From the NCBI GenBank assembly GCA_029747585.1, contig JAPEVF010000162.1, forward strand, positions 1-64,000: DNA of 64,000 nucleotides, given 5' to 3'. Below the pieces are notes generated by a model. It saw only the letters and a list, made by a program, of their open reading frames with translations. It made no database searches and had not been told where the DNA came from. Origin of the DNA: Pleurotus djamor. Taxonomy: Eukaryota; Basidiomycota; Agaricomycetes; Agaricales; Pleurotaceae. Both the position numbers and the translations under genes were made by a program. This document shows, one piece after another, positions 22,381-34,101 of this stretch. Each line of letters starts with the position of its first letter. Positions within the stretch are counted from its first letter, which is position 1.

Positions 22381-22784
22381 CTTGAAATCTTGGAAAGCTG
22401 AGTACTCAGTGTTTTCTGGGTATGGGGAGACTGAAGCATTGGGCAGCCTTATATACGGTTAGAAAAGTGCGACGCGCTGGTTGAAACCATTGAAGTTGTG
22501 GTTCTTGGTCTCTGAGTGTTCAGAAATGATTGGTAGTAGCCGTCGGTTTCTCGAAGATCTTCCATGATGCGAAGCTTAGCACAGGCGCTGATCAGAAGGA
22601 TTGAAGAATGTATGAGGATGAAACAAGCTAAGTAGAAGTCCGACGAAAGTCGAACGAGGAAGTATAGTTGTTGTTGCGTGTTATTTCTCCAGCGCATTGG
22701 CGTCGGCTCTGATTAGATGCTGCGACTCAGGTTTCAACCGCATTTCCCCCTTCGAGTCCGCCATCCGTCTCTGTCGACCCAGCC
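22381..22784. promoter_or_regulatory. divergent promoter region, metalloprotease / epsin
   Basis: These 404 bp separate the two start codons and must hold both promoters. A TATA-like ttatata lies about 70 bp upstream of the protease start (read on the minus strand). No other element was identified. Confidence 0.45.
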
Positions 22785-24676
22785 ATGCAGCACCTGGGCA
22801 AGGCAGCGCTGCGTGTAACGAAGAACTACACAAAAGGCTACTCAGACACCCAGGCCAAGGTCAGAGAAGCCACGTCGAACGACCCATGGGGTCCATCGGG
22901 GACTCAAATGAATGAGATTGCCCAACTCACTTACAACCAGTACGTGTTTGTGGCTTCCATTTCGCCGTCGGCCCACACAAGTGACGCGGATCATTCAACA
23001 AATCAGAGGGGACTTCGTCGAGATCATGGAAATGCTGGATAAACGCCTAAATGACAAGGGAAAGAACTGGAGACACGTATTCAAAGTTAGTCTGCTTGGA
23101 TCTCTTTGAACATGCTTCCATTGATTAACAAGACCAGTCTTTGACTCTTCTGGACTACTGCCTCCATGCCGGATCAGAGAATGTTGTGATATACTTCCGG
23201 GACAACTTATATGTCATCAAGACGCTGAAGGAATTCCAATTTATCGACGAAGAGGGCAAGGACCAGGGGGCCAATGTCCGCCAGAAGGCCAAGGATATCA
23301 CCAACCTGCTGCAGGACGAAGGGAGATTACGCGAGGAACGTCGCACACGCGCTCACATGCGAGACCGCATGATCAAGGGCAACGGCGAAGATCACGGTGC
23401 TTCATTTGACGAAGATGAAAACGTGGCGAGACGACGCAACAATGGCCGCGCCCCTGCTCGTGCTGGTCCCAGCGGCGGAGAAGACGATGAGCTAAAGCGG
23501 GCGATCGAGGAGAGTAAGAAGTCGCATGCGTTCGAGCAGGCCAAAGCCGCGGAGGAAAAGGACCTGGCTGAAGCTATCAAACTTAGCGAGGAAGAGGAGA
23601 ACAAGCGTCACAAAGCAGTCGAGGATTCCAACGCCAATTCACTTTTCGATGACAACAATCAACTGTACGTTTGTCTAATCTGGTGTATCTGCCAACCCGT
23701 TGACCCGAACCCAGGGCGGCACCAACAATATCTACCAACCAATTCACCGCGAATAATACGAATCCGTATGCGAACCTTCAGCCACAATTCACCCAGCTCC
23801 AGCCACAATTCACCGCTATTCAACCACAATTCACGTCGTTCAACCCATACCAACAACAGGCGCAGCAGGAGGCTCTTCAGGTAAAGCACATGCCTCTCGC
23901 CTCATAATCCTTCAGCTCGTAACACGCTTCGCATGCAGGCCGAATACCTTCGTCAACAACAAGAGTTCCTTTTCCAACAACAGCAAGCACAACAACAGGC
24001 GCAACAGCAGCAACAACAACAGGAGGAATGGTTGCGCCAACAACAGATGATCCAGTTCCAACAGCAGCAACAGGCCCAACAAGCCCAACAGCAGCAGCAG
24101 AACTCCCTCTTCGCTCCGCAGGTGCCTCTCGCTCCCCAACCGACAGGCTTTGGGTATGTCCTTGTCCACCTCTTCTATCACCGTATTTACGCGCCAATCC
24201 TTCAGGTCAAACAATCCGTTTGCACCAGCGACACCATCAGCGTTCTCCCAGAGTGGACCATCATCACCAGCATCGAGTGGCCCTTCGTTCAACCTAACGG
24301 GAACTTACGCAAATTCATCCGCACCGTCCTTCACCTCGAGCCCGTCCATCACACCGTCAGCATCGATTTCACAATCCTCAAGCCCAGGTCCTAGCCGCCC
24401 GACCGTTAAAACGAACGACGCAGGACACGCGCAATTGGCGAATTTGTTCGCTAATCGGGATGACGGGATGGATACCTTCGGTAACACTGGTCTGCTTCGG
24501 TGAGCTCTTTCTTCTCTATTTTGTCGCATCGCAACTTATCTCGTGAACCACGCAGATACGGTCGGACGGATGCTGGTTTGCTAGCCGCTACAAAGACGGG
24601 AGGCCATAATCCATTCGCACAACAACAGCAACANCAGCANCAGCAAGGTCACGATCAGCCATTCTTCAGTATTTAA
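22785..24676 (+). CDS. ENT1: epsin (ENTH-domain endocytic adaptor)
   Basis: An endocytic adaptor that bends PtdIns(4,5)P2 membranes and links ubiquitinated cargo to clathrin and EH-domain proteins. The ENTH domain occupies roughly residues 1-150 (MQHLGKAALRVTKNYTKGYS, WGPSGTQMNEIAQLTYNQ, DFVEIMEMLDKRL, SLTLLDYCLHAGSENVVIYF). Two ubiquitin-interacting motifs follow: ELKRAIEESKKS and LAEAIKLSEEEE. Then comes a Gln-rich region with long CAA/CAG runs, two NPF motifs (SNNPFAP and HNPFAQ), and a Ser/Pro-rich stretch. The protein ends at FFSI. The domain order matches yeast Ent1/Ent2. Several introns, one with a clean phase-2 junction after TYN. Two N bases fall in the terminal Gln run. Confidence 0.88.
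23940..24110 (+). repeat. CAA/CAG-rich low-complexity coding repeat (poly-Gln)
   Basis: The run encodes Gln-rich sequence interspersed with Ala and Leu in epsin. It is made of mixed CAA and CAG codons, which should limit slippage. A second short Gln run lies near 24625-24650. Confidence 0.8.
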
Positions 24677-26351
24677 TGTTATCCTTGGTTAAGATTGAGT
24701 ATAGCCTCCCCTCGTAATTGCTTNTCGNTGTCNTTCTTTCTTTTCGTTTTCTGGAAATGCCTGTCACCCTAACCTTNGTGGAATCCTGTCNTTACGNNNA
24801 TATTTACGAGTTCTTTCTTCGTCTGGAATACTTATCCTATACCACTCTCAAATTTACGCCAGACTTTTGCCGNACTGGACTGTTTTCTTTTNTTCGAAGT
24901 GCTCCAGAGTGACCGGTGTTTGTTATAAAGAGTTGATATTGTTGAACTACTGACTACGATACAGGAGCGTCCCCAACGAATGAGGAGGATAGGGAAAAAA
25001 TTAAACCACTAGACTAAGAGTAGTCTGAATTGAGTTACACGGGGCAAACCCATGNACTGCGAATTGCACTAAAGGGCGGCAAGGTTCGTCGATCAAATGC
25101 TCCTCGTCGAGGTGAGACCCAGATGTGTGAGAGCTATCCACGAGGGATGACAATGAACAGCACATCCACAGGTTGCCCACTCCTCGCCCATCAAGCTGAC
25201 AGAAGGACCGAACATTGACTGAACCCGAGGGCTCAGTCTGCTCAGGCCACGGAAGGAGCGGGTCCAATGGATGGGCCTCAGAAACGGCCTGGTGTGTGAC
25301 ATGCAAAGCAACGGTTCCATCGACTGTCTTGATGATCTGTCGCATCAGACGCGTCCATCTGTGGTCCGGGATCATCGTCGTATGGTATTGGTCTGCGAGT
25401 TGAAGTAATGCTGACGAGATTCCAGGTTGCATAGTCTAGTGAGAGCGTCCAACAACAACTCTACGCCTAGTACAGAGTAGGCTGCGAACGAGGTTTCATC
25501 GCAAGAAGTTCTACAACGTCGTGCCCTGGGCACAACACGGTGGTGTGCACGCAACTAGACTCCCGCGGGAGTCGCATTGCAATGCTGTCCCCGAGTGCGA
25601 CTCCAAGGACTTGGGTAGGTCGAACGTTATCGGGACACAAGGAATGCTCCAAGCTTCCCGCTCTCCGCTTGCATTGGTGTGCTGAACACTGTTCAGAAGC
25701 CACCGCCGTGCGACCACATCTGAGCCGTAAGCGCAGAGGGCATCTACGTCATGTCGATCGCCGATACCCCGGCTGAAAAAAAGCCACGCCCCACGACAAA
25801 AAAACGGGAAAGACGAACCATATGCCACCCAATCCTTACGACGAATTTCAAAGCCTCCTCTGCGCATGCCTTCCCCTCCGCACACGAAGCACTATGGATC
25901 TTCAGGACGAGCGTAAAGGAGGTAAGAATTTCTGGTTCGCCGCTGTGGTCGAGTTACAACCAGGCCCTGCTAGGACCAAGCGAGAAGGATTGGAATACTC
26001 AGACCTTAACCCGCTCACGAAAATGGCTGGAGAAGCCTGTTCGGTGTGAGCATCGCAGTCTTGAGCCTAGTGGTTGAGGGAGAAAAAAGTGACAGCGAAA
26101 ATTTCCTCATTTATTCAGGACATAGGGGTTAACAAAGCCGGCACAACAAATACCAGAGGACCAGAGGGTAGGGACCAGAGGCTTGGGGAGTACAGTAGCG
26201 ACAGTTCTACGTATGAATGTCTAGTGAGTGATGTACGTCAGGTATACAAATACTAAAAGTCCATATGTGCTTATAATAAATACAAAAAATGTATATGCAA
26301 AAGATAGCAAAGTCCATGCAATGGTATATCGGAAACAGTATGCACGCAAAA
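24677..26351. other. long convergent intergenic region, no recognised gene
   Basis: The segment lies between the 3' ends of epsin and Cch1. A 143-codon frame on the minus strand (25001-25432) and others have no family character. Several N bases occur. The part near 24990-25130 weakly resembles 20160-20290. Part may be a decayed mobile element, but I saw no terminal repeats or transposase motifs. Confidence 0.4.
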
Positions 26352-29300
26352 TCACAGCTTGTTCCGTTCTTCCTCTTCAGCTTCTTGCATCATATCTACG
26401 ATAAAGATAGATAGTCAGACCTCNTCGGTGCTATCACNGAACGAGGAAAAAAAAGACATACCTCCCCAGACCGAATTTTGCATCGAAGAGAAGACTCCAT
26501 CACTACCGGCGGGAGAAGAGTCGCGACTGCAACGCAANNNTGTNAGTATCGGCAAAGNNCATACAGAGACCGAACGTACGATCTCATCGTCACATCCATA
26601 GTAGAAAGGAAGCTGATGTCGCTTATCCGACGACTGCTTCTCTGNAGACCGGCCCCTTGATTNGATTCCCGAGCGATCGAAAAGTCCGGAGACATTGACA
26701 GTCTACGATTGTCCGTAGGNGAGGACTGTCTCCAAGGCGAACCAGACGGAGAAGGGCTGTCGTAGCCGATGCTAGCGATGTCCCGAGTCGATTGGGGAGG
26801 GGTTTCCGGGAGCCCGTCGACAACAATGGAGGGTATTTCTACGTTCGATAAGGATATGAATAGACAAAGAAAGATGAAACAAGCTGACCTTGCTGCTCCA
26901 TTCGTTTGGCGTGTTCTTGTTCACGATGCGCTAGGAAACGCCGACGAGCGGTGATGGTCCGAAGCAAGGAACGCACGCGATCGAGGTTGACCAAATCNGA
27001 CACNAGCTTGTTGGTTTCCGTACGCACAACNAGATCCTTGAGACTAANGACGNGANGTTCAGCACGGTCAACGCNGAGGNGANNGNCACTTACACCAAAG
27101 CNTCNCGGTCCACAATCAACTTGTGGTGGGCAAGCAAGAGTAGCATCTCCGTGAAGGATATACCGCGCCCTTGNTGNTGAGAGATCGTGGCTTCATGGTA
27201 CAAGCGACAGTATANGGCCCGTCNCCGTCGGATGGCNTTATANTCGATGCCATTGAGNACAGCGTTCAAACGATGCANGTCAAGGCCATCNACCACNCGG
27301 GGAGGCCAAACNGTTCCGGATTCNGGTTGNTCCAACGANGCAGCTTTGATNTTCTTGACACTATACTCCGCGGGGTAGATNTTGACTTCGAATACGCCNC
27401 TTAATTTCTAGACGAAATCACNGNAATGAGCACATGAGGAGGCGACTTGACAGCCCGACGCACCGCAAAGAAGGGGACGAAACTGTGTCGCTCGAGGTTG
27501 CCGGTCTTTCCGTTGGCGAATTCAGCCCATACTTTCTTGAAAGCACGCATTTCCTGACGCGTAACGGACTTCGCGCCACCCTTCGATGTTTGATATACAT
27601 AGGAGAAACTCTCGACGACCACACCGGTGAACAAGTTGAGNAAGATGTACTGAGACCAACGTTANCTTGCGTGAACATCGGAANGNNGTGAGAGAGAGAT
27701 CGNAATATTTACCATGCTCAGCAAGTTCCAGGCAATGAAGAGGGAGAAAGCCCAGGGTTGACTTCCACAGTCATCTTCATCCACACCCAAAGTGCAACGA
27801 GGGTACACGATCGCGCTGGTCACGAAGGTTAATGTTCGAACTGTGGTATGGAAAAGGGGACATACTAGTCGTGCATATATTGATTCCACGCTTCGCTGTA
27901 AAATATATATCAGTAAACGGCAGTCAGAGACGAAGGAAGACACAGACCCAGTACTCATGAAGGCGAGCATGACCAGCGCACTGCCCATGGACGAGAAATT
28001 TTGGTTTCGATCTTCCGCCGAGTCCCACTTCGTAAGNCTNAANACTTCCAAAAAGAGGATTGCAAAGAACAAGAACAAAATGAACCAAAGTCCAAGCNAA
28101 CCTGAGGATAACACGCAAACTCGCCCTGCGGGGGGAAANTCAGAATATGAAGGAGACGGATATGAAGGAGCACAAACATCGCGGTTTTGAAAAGCTTGTT
28201 CAAACTATCACTCCGCTGGACGAGTTTGAAGGCGATGCTGACAAGGAAGAGCTTGTCAAGTTGTTGTAAAACAAATGACGAGTTGGCCTTGAAATCGAAG
28301 CGAACAATGAGGGTAGTGGTGAAGCTGCCTCCCGCGACGAAGATATCGAAGATGTTCCAACCATTTGCCCTGAAGCTTCGCCATCCCAGACCGAAGCATC
28401 GGACAACGGTGTCAATCACGTAAATGAAGGTAACCGCCAGTGCGAACATATCTAATATGAATATGAGTGAGACAATCCCGCTGGAAGAGGGAGGTGGCTT
28501 ACCCTGGAATGTATCCACCGTAGGGGAAGGTCTGAAGGTTTGGGTCCTGTGATAGGTTGATTAGCCTGACGCCGAGGCTTTCGCAGATGAACTCACATAA
28601 GGACGATGATATGCATGAAGAACAGAGCTGTCATCGACCGAGACCACCACCCATGCTTTTGCACCGCTCGATCAAAGCACCAAGCTCGAAAAGACCATGT
28701 CGGACGAGCCCGAGGCCTCTTAGATGGTTTCTGCCGGGTGAGGAGCTTCTGGAGGTCAATCCATTCCCTCTGGGGTTTCGTCAGGAACGCAGTCCCCGTT
28801 TTGGAGCTGAAGTTTCCTATGATAATACTGGAAGCGACATTGTTAGATCGGGGCAAATGAATGAATCGAAAGTGCACACCTGACGAAGAGTGTGAGGATC
28901 ACGACACCGCCCATGAGATTGTAAAAAAGGAAGAAAATAGCGTTCGCTTGAGATGCATTTGTCTGCGGTTGTTGACCTTTCCCGGTGATGCTCATGGCGG
29001 AAAGCATGACATCTATCCATCCCTCTAGAGAAACGACCTCAAACAGGATGAGCAAGGAGGCTCGAAAACTATCAAAGGAGAATGTGGTAGAAGGTGATGG
29101 GTTTTCCCAAACCCTCGGTACAGGGAAGCTGAGGGAACTGCCATCGATGGCAGTGTTGGAAAACTCCCCGATACATCCCGCAATGTCGGCCGCATCCTCG
29201 TCATTGCACAAGTTCATGCGTCCAGCAAATATGTTCAACCCCCAGACGGCGTAGGGGATCATGTAGAGGATGGCAAGAATGGCAGCATCCATGATACGAC

Positions 29301-32300
29301 TAGCACCGGAGATAATTAAAGACTGGAATGTATCCCGACTGATTTGGAAGAGAGTGATCAGACGGAGCGCTCGAAGGGCTTTCAAGGATCGAGTGAAGCG
29401 ACTCAATCCACCGATAAAGACCAGCGTCGTCGTGACATTAACCAAGAGACCGATCATGATGGCCATGTCGAGGATATTCCAGATACTGCGAACGTAGGCA
29501 TTGGGAGTGAAGAGGAAACCATCGGCAATGATCTTGATGATGAACTCGACGAAGAGGACAAACCCAAAGGCGGCCTCGGCGATGTCGAACCACGCGCCTC
29601 GAATAAGGCCATTATCAATGTAGAACTGCCGCCGATATAAAGGGGTCGCAATGGTCTCAGTGACGATACCTCCAATGACGGCACCTAAGAGGAGGGTTTG
29701 GAAGACGGGATAGGCGACTTGAGAGGGGGAGACTCCGAAAATACGTGTTCCTCCAGCAGGCTGAACAAGTTTTTGGCACATCCGTCGCAAGAAATTCTTC
29801 TGTGAAAATATCCAAAAGGGCTTGTCGTAGGATGGATGATCACGGATGAAGTCTGCCTTTTGCATCAGGGCTTCCTCTCGGGCATCATTAGTCTCTTCGG
29901 TGGCGGTGTCTTGATTGACAGCTGCGAGGAGCTCCCTGGTATGCCATGAGTATGTGCTCGGATTATGAATGCTTCAGATATTACGAACAGATGACGCTCA
30001 ATTTCACTGTCGGCAGGATCGACACTTGCCAATGTTTCGCTGCGAACATGTCGAATAGTGGTGAGGGGGACGTCGTTTGAGCGAGCCTCGCCTGCGAACA
30101 AGCGTTGGAGGGCTGATAATGACTTCGATGTGTAATGACGTGCTCCACGAAGAGTTCCTTGCTTTGAACGAGTCTGTGCGAAGCAATTTTGAGTGAAATG
30201 GCTCAAATGGGTATGGTTGTGATTGACTCACTAGCTTCGCCTCTCCGCTCGTTCCTGGAAGGCTGTAGTCTTGTACGAGTGCTTTCTGCATAGGCAGGAT
30301 AAGGTTGGAAGGCAAGTTCTCGACTTTGACCTTGACAGGATTAGCTTTGAACATCCTGTAAGGATTCAATGTGTGAATCCAAGACATGGAANCATCTTGA
30401 GACGTGTGCTGATTTGCCCAATAGTTGGAAGCTTGTTTGTTGCGCTTCGCTTCTTCGGCAACGTCAAAGTTCTCGTTAATGACTGCAATGAACATCTGAA
30501 GCAATATGACTAGGGGAGAATGAGTACGTCATCTGTGATGAGCAGAGATAGTTACCCACAGTTCGAGAAAAGTAGCCATCCCGTGATGAATATAGCAACG
30601 ACAACCGTCTGTCCAAGCTCTTGGGACGCATCCGTAGCTCCGTAGAGGATACTCTGCCAATCTTCGGACGAGAAAACTTGATATACACCCAGAAATGCAT
30701 TATAAAGTTGGCTGAAGTTGATTCCTTCATCGGCGGAATAATCACCACGAAGAAGCTGGACTGAGACCAAGGCCGCCAGATAATTCACGAGGACAAGAAA
30801 GAGTGTCATGTTGGTCAGACCATACATGTTTCCGAAGACGGAGAGCTAGATCAACATGAGCGCCAAGGCATGCGGAAGAAGGCTGGGTACCTACCAGCAA
30901 GGGCTTCATCCTAGGAAACACCAAAATAACCCTGTAGAACCGGGCGAGTTGGAAAATGGTAAACCAAGGATATATTTCTGCATTGTGAATGACTGGGATT
31001 TGAATGATGCTGCAAGCAATTGCCAAAGTCAAGTCGAGTAAGTTGTTGGCTTTCGTGAAGAAACGTCGCCAATCTGGGAGGCTGGCAAGGATCCGAAGCG
31101 CGATTTCCACATCGAAAGCGATTGTGATGGCTAATTCGGCAAAGTCGATGATCCTGGCGTGGGTCTCACTCACGTCGACTGTGCGCGTGCCTTGAAGGAC
31201 GAGGGAGATCAAGGCAAGCAGCGTCCACGTATGCTTGATGTAGCTATATAGGATCTTGGCAGCGTTCCTCTTGGGTTGTCGATGAGATTTATCCGTCCAA
31301 CTCCCATCCTCGCCAACTGCGACCAATCTAGACGAGCAACGTCAACATGAGGGGATCAATGACAGACGACACACGTACGGCGCAGCACCAAAGGCGCTTT
31401 TTTGAGTCTCCTTCCTGATCGCGGAGAACGTGTTTGTGATCACGGCGACAAAGAGGTTGATCAACCAGAAGTTGAGAACCACTAAGCAGATAATGAAAAA
31501 GAAGCAGGACACGAAGAACTCCGTGTCGATCATGGCGTACATCAAGGGTGCCCACTATGGACTGGATGTGAGTTCCTGGCAAAAACCAAAGTGATGAAAG
31601 TGGACGCCCATACCCCGTTGGCAGATCCCACTATGATAATCTGAAGGGCTGCCAGGTAGATAGTGTCAAAGCCCTGTACACCGCCGTTCGGATTGTCAGC
31701 TTCCTGGAGATTCTCGATTAATTCAAGGTGATGAAACGTAGTCGAAGACTCACTTTACAGATCTGACCTAAAGGGCAAGTGTATCCTTTCGGAGCCGGAG
31801 CCGGGGTTCCATCCACCTGAACGAAAGGTACCCGAGATAAAGTACTTGGGTCGATATAAGCGCCGCAGAATCTCTCCTCGATGTTGATCTCCTCAGGAAT
31901 GACAACACCAAGATTCAAGGGTACATTGGTCGCCTCGATGAAACAAGTCCGGCGCAGTGAACCTTTGAACGATTGAATACCAATGATCCTGAAAGGGACA
32001 TATTAGTGACAATGAGAGAGAGAAAGATTAGACCACTAACGAGAACAGAATGATAGCAAACAAGACGAAGTACGCCACACTAGCTAACAAAGGACGAGCA
32101 GTCTTGAGGGAATGCATAATGGTCTAGATATGGAGGGAAGGCGTCAAGGGGAGGCATAGTCAAGGCTTCATTCGACTCACGGTGGTTCCCGAAGTAATCG
32201 CTAGTAGACGAGCCGTTCTGATGACACTCATCGCTCTGAAAATCCCGATATGCTGGCCAGCGGTCTGCTCCACCCCAGCACTGGCCAGGGAAAAGGATAT

Positions 32301-33954
32301 CCAAAAGCTCACAATTGCTACCGCATCAATTCGGCTCCAGCTATGTCGCAAGTAAGGGACATTCCTATCCGTTTTGCCGCGCGTTTGAGATATGCTCAAT
32401 TTGAATGGTAAGGAAAGTGCGTCCGTATTTGATCGATCCGATCTTAAGACATTGGAGAGTGACTTCGAGTGGTCGGGTGGTGGGTCGCGAAGAGCCTTAT
32501 GAGCATTATCAGCAGTAGACGCAACTTTCTCCAGAATTGGCGGCAAGGGGTAATGGGGAGGTGAGTCCTGATGACTAGCATCAGGAAGGGGCTGAGGCTG
32601 TTGAGTGTAAAGGTAAAAGGGCCGTTTTAGATTGTCGTTAAGTCTACGAAGTCTTTGCGTGAGTGTTAATCCGCGAGAAAGAGGACCAGACGAATGGAGG
32701 GCTGACGGAGCGGTATTGACGCTCGTCGTGGATGAAGACGGAGGGAAGGTACCTCCGTTGGAAGAGAGAGGATTCACCGGAGGGGAAGCGAATGGCGAAG
32801 AGAACAATGTGGTGAGGGGGATTTCAGGGTCCAGCAAAAGGCCAGAGACGCATATTCGAGCAAACGACTCCACCGTGTATATGATGAATAAGGCAAACAA
32901 GACATAGTCTTCCCATGTCTGGAAGTATCCCCTGATGGTTGGACGAGAGGGATTGTCCTCGGGCAGAGTAAGAGAGCGAGCAGCCTGAGTAGTGAGGACA
33001 ACCGCGTTGATGATGATGAGCAATAGGATAGTAGGTTCCGTCCACGGATACACCAATGCTCGGTAACAAGCTTGACGCACAGGGTTCTCCGGACCCATCA
33101 ATCCCAGCGCGCGGCCTCGCAAAGGAAGGCGTTTCCGTAGGTCAGGCAATGGTTCATCGACATCGTCCACCGACCACTGTTCAACGTTCACAACCCGCTT
33201 ATCAACGTCCACATCTTTCACTTCCGGCCTCTCAACCTCTTCATCTGGTAGCCTTATTTTCGCATGCTCACCCAGACCATCACCAGCAAAGTTGACCACG
33301 CGTAAACTCGCCCGTTTTAAGCTTTTCGACACAGCTTGCAACGCTGACCCTGCACCGCGTAACGGGGAGGGGGACTTGCTATAACGATGCCTTTGTCGCA
33401 TAGGACTGCGCTCGGGGTCCACAAGCCCACCCAAACTTCCTAGACTTCCCCTTCGTTCATCTGAAGGGGAGAACGTCGAGGTTAGCCGAACCTGATCATC
33501 CTCTGGGTGGTGGTCCATATCAAAGTCGTGGGGTGTAATGAGGGATGTCGTGGACACAGCAGCTTGAGATGTGGAATACGTGGTGGTAACGCTTGCTGAC
33601 TGGTTCACGGCGCGGGACCGTGTAAAGAATTCTATCGCATCGTCTGTGGGTGATTCGGAGAATGGATCGTCACGGTCAGCAATGAGTGGTCTGGTCGTGG
33701 GCGCGACCTGAGATGTGGTGGGGATANTCCAGTCGCAGCGGGTCCTGCCCAAGTCCAAGTCCAAGGATATTTCCTTCTCCTTCTGGTCTACTCCAGCTCG
33801 TCCGCCGGCGGGAAAAAGAACTTGAGATAGCCTGGTCCTCTGGATCAAGAGATGGCGACGGCGGTACCGACGAGGCTCTGAGTCCAGTTGGGGTGCCTGT
33901 CAAATCTATGGCTGAAGAAGAGGAACTTCTACCCGGTTGATGAGTCGGGTACAT
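26352..33954 (-). CDS. CCH1: Cch1 voltage-gated calcium channel, pore subunit
   Basis: The plasma-membrane channel that, with Mid1, mediates high-affinity Ca2+ uptake in fungi. The gene spans 7.6 kb on the minus strand with many short introns. A long Ser/Pro-rich cytosolic N-terminus precedes four homologous 6-TM domains. Domain I has S1 ([16 protein letters not shown]) and S4 ([16 protein letters not shown]). Domain III has the voltage sensor [17 protein letters not shown]. Pore loops read SANGWAP (I), SSEDWQS (II), SLEGWID (III) and STGEAWNQ (IV, joined over an intron near 27930), giving an N/E/E/E selectivity ring. The C-terminus ends [11 protein letters not shown]. Ambiguous bases are dense at about 26.4-28.2 kb (domain IV and the tail), so residues there are partly unreadable. 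The start ATG is the first in the frame that opens the exon; the stop is 147 bp from the next gene's stop codon. Confidence 0.87.
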
Positions 33955-34101
33955 CCAAAGTGTCGAGGAACCGACCTGAAAGTGCTTGAAGAAGAAAAGA
34001 AAGTGATGGACGAATATTGAATTCCTGAAACTACCAAAATGGCCGGTGGGCGCCAACACAAGGCAATGCCGTTTACGGACTACGCCAAGGCTATGGAACA
34101 G

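Noticed and set aside
23940..24110. Regularly repeated units as a possible CRISPR-like array
   Set aside because: Contiguous CAA/CAG codons in a coding exon with no spacers; the genome is eukaryotic.
23659..24529. Leu- and Val-rich minus-strand frames opposite epsin
   Set aside because: They are the complement of the CAA/CAG Gln repeat, which always gives poly-Leu or poly-Val in other frames.
25001..25432. 143-codon minus-strand frame in the epsin-Cch1 spacer
   Set aside because: It contains an N, has no domain features, and is balanced by overlapping frames on the other strand.
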